This document shows positions 19,969-20,973 of a DNA stretch of 20,973 bases, one piece after another (the stretch's first letter is position 1; each line of letters begins with the position of its first letter). Source of the stretch: Chloromonas sp. AAM2 (taxonomy: Eukaryota; Chlorophyta; Chlorophyceae; Chlamydomonadales; Chlamydomonadaceae); NCBI GenBank assembly GCA_004335635.1, contig QAXH01006067.1:2722-23694 (forward strand), given 5' to 3'. Made by a program: the position numbers and the translations under genes. The notes under the pieces are model-generated. The model did not search any database and had not been told where the DNA came from. It saw only the letters and a program-made list of their open reading frames with translations.

Positions 19969-20014
19969 TAGCTGGACCCACGCACATGGGCTAGCTGGAC
20001 CCACACACATGGGC
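19969..20014. repeat. 23-bp tandem duplication
   Basis: TAGCTGGACCCACRCACATG followed by GGC occurs twice in a row with one difference. Confidence 0.95.
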
Positions 20015-20723
20015 CGATGTGCCAAAGACAATCATAAAGCCCACCAAAAAAAAGTGTGCTAGTTCTGGGACAGTTTGTGTGCCTCTTGTATATGTTAGTG
20101 CGACTCCGCCTTAGGACCTGAGCCTTCTACCACAACACGCAGCTTTTTGCTGCCAGTGACAGTTTCAAAATTGTCCCAGAAGCAAACTGCTTTTTTTTCA
20201 AGTTTGCTGGTGGGTTGGTAAACATGTTTGCACTGTAACAAACGAAACCAACATAGCTTTTGGAGCTATGGCAACGGTCGGCCAAGGGTTGAAGGAGCTG
20301 ACAGACAAGGCCATGGCAGCCAAACTGGCCCCTACATGCCAGTGATGGACACCAACTGGACAGCTCATTGTGCAGCCTGGCTCCTCAAAGGACCAGGCAA
20401 CGTGCTGTGGCATGTTTCCAATGCAACTCTCCAGAACCCTCTTATCTGTTGGTCACCGCTATGAACATTGTGTACCCTCTGACCCTGACGTCAGTGTCCT
20501 GCCATCCATGCAAACACATTGACGCTGATGCAAACACATCAGGGAAAGCCCGGCCGATTTTTTTTTACGGCCTGCCTGTAAACTGCATTTTGGCTTCACA
20601 GGTTTGAGTTTTTCCAACCGATTTTTGCCGGTAAATCCATCATGCCTTGGGCTGCAATTGTCACGGGCTGCCGGTAGACCGCTTCAAAAACTTACTGGTG
20701 CAGTAACATGTAACAAAAACGTC

Positions 20724-20927
20724 TCAGCCTCCCAGAGCCAACCGCAGCAGCCTTTGGGCATCAGTTTCAACACGACGGGCATCCTCAACCACCTCAAACT
20801 CAACATCAGAGAGATCACCTTCATCACAATCCTCAATTTCGTCACTCTCGAGCTCATCTGAGCCACAATCGGGCTGCTCATCCGCCGGCTGGGCACCGGG
20901 CTCATCGGTAACATCCAACCCAAACAC
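20724..20927 (-). CDS. Last exon of an acidic protein, 5' part beyond the window
   Basis: After a possible acceptor (CAAGGCTCAG, 20937-20928) the minus-strand frame codes 67 residues, beginning VFGLDVTDEPGAQPADEQPD, followed by a Glu/Asp/Ser-rich run (DELESDEIEDCDEGDLSDVE) and ending RLLRLALGG before the TGA at 20724-20726. Such acidic stretches are typical of disordered tails and give no function. Immediately upstream another frame reads DILSEGEAR in the same strand, offset by one base and too close for an intron. The boundary may therefore be a different acceptor, a sequencing or assembly slip, or chance. An in-frame stop at about 20942 means the exon cannot simply extend outward. Confidence 0.45.
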   Translation of the reverse strand: MFGLDVTDEPGAQPADEQPDCGSDELESDEIEDCDEGDLSDVEFEVVEDARRVETDAQRLLRLALGG

Positions 20928-20973
20928 CTGAGCCTTGCCTCACCCTCCGACAAGATATCCCCTTCAGCCTTGT

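Larger units (their letters stand above)
19446..20723. other. Stretch without a convincing gene
   Basis: Short features only. Direct repeats lie at 19889-19904/19908-19923 and 19969-20014. A 10-bp inverted pair TTCTGGGACA/TGTCCCAGAA lies near 20063 and 20172. A small plus-strand frame starting at 20264 (MATVGQGLKELTDKAMAAKL, 25 aa) has a good start context but no downstream exon that could be fixed. A short frame at 19765 (MSVFGSSRDLRSGGVEVFVL) lies between possible acceptors but is unsupported. Part of this region is probably the 3'UTR of the minus-strand gene ending at 20724. Confidence 0.35.

Overview
The window looks like nuclear DNA of a green alga, probably a chlorophycean. The reasons are: every credible gene is split by several introns with GT(GAG/GCG)-type donors and CAG acceptors; base composition is moderate to GC-rich; Q/P/S/A-rich low-complexity protein tails, long introns and abundant minisatellites are present; and a TGTAA motif, the usual poly(A) signal of volvocalean algae, lies downstream of the best-supported gene. 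No prokaryotic operon, rRNA, tRNA, CRISPR array or intact transposon was found. The organism assignment is inference. All gene models were spliced by eye, with splice phase used as the main check. || Layout, left to right. (1) 1-1819, plus strand: the last four exons of a gene whose C-terminus resembles the MSS51 C-terminal domain of MYND-type zinc-finger proteins; its 5' part lies outside the window. (2) 1820-4085: mostly non-coding with dispersed repeats, plus a strand-ambiguous possible coding patch around 2810-3360. (3) About 4086-9736, minus strand: an unrecognised gene of about 11 exons, made of small upstream exons and one exon of about 2.4 kb coding a long disordered Q/S/P-rich tail with seven R-[YD]-x-S-P motifs. 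(4) About 10435-11556, minus strand: a TMEM14/FAX-type small membrane protein. (5) 12181-17101, plus strand: a complete nine-exon AP180/CALM-like ANTH-domain clathrin assembly protein of 650 aa, the most secure call in the window. It lies head-to-head with the TMEM14 gene and has a probable 5'UTR intron. (6) 17102-20723: its 3'UTR, then a repeat-rich stretch without a convincing gene, holding a long inverted repeat (19156-19414) that would fold into a hairpin of about 120 bp. (7) 20724-20927, minus strand: the last exon of an acidic protein that runs off the right edge. || The recognisable genes belong to ordinary cell biology: endocytic clathrin-coat assembly (ANTH protein), small membrane transport (TMEM14) and possibly an MSS51-like protein. 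Nothing indicates a gene cluster acting as one pathway. The least ordinary signals are the foldback hairpin with a decayed direct copy about 360 bp upstream, the 88-bp minisatellite in an ANTH intron, the TACTAC tract against another ANTH acceptor, and the phospho-motif-rich disordered tail of the large minus-strand gene.
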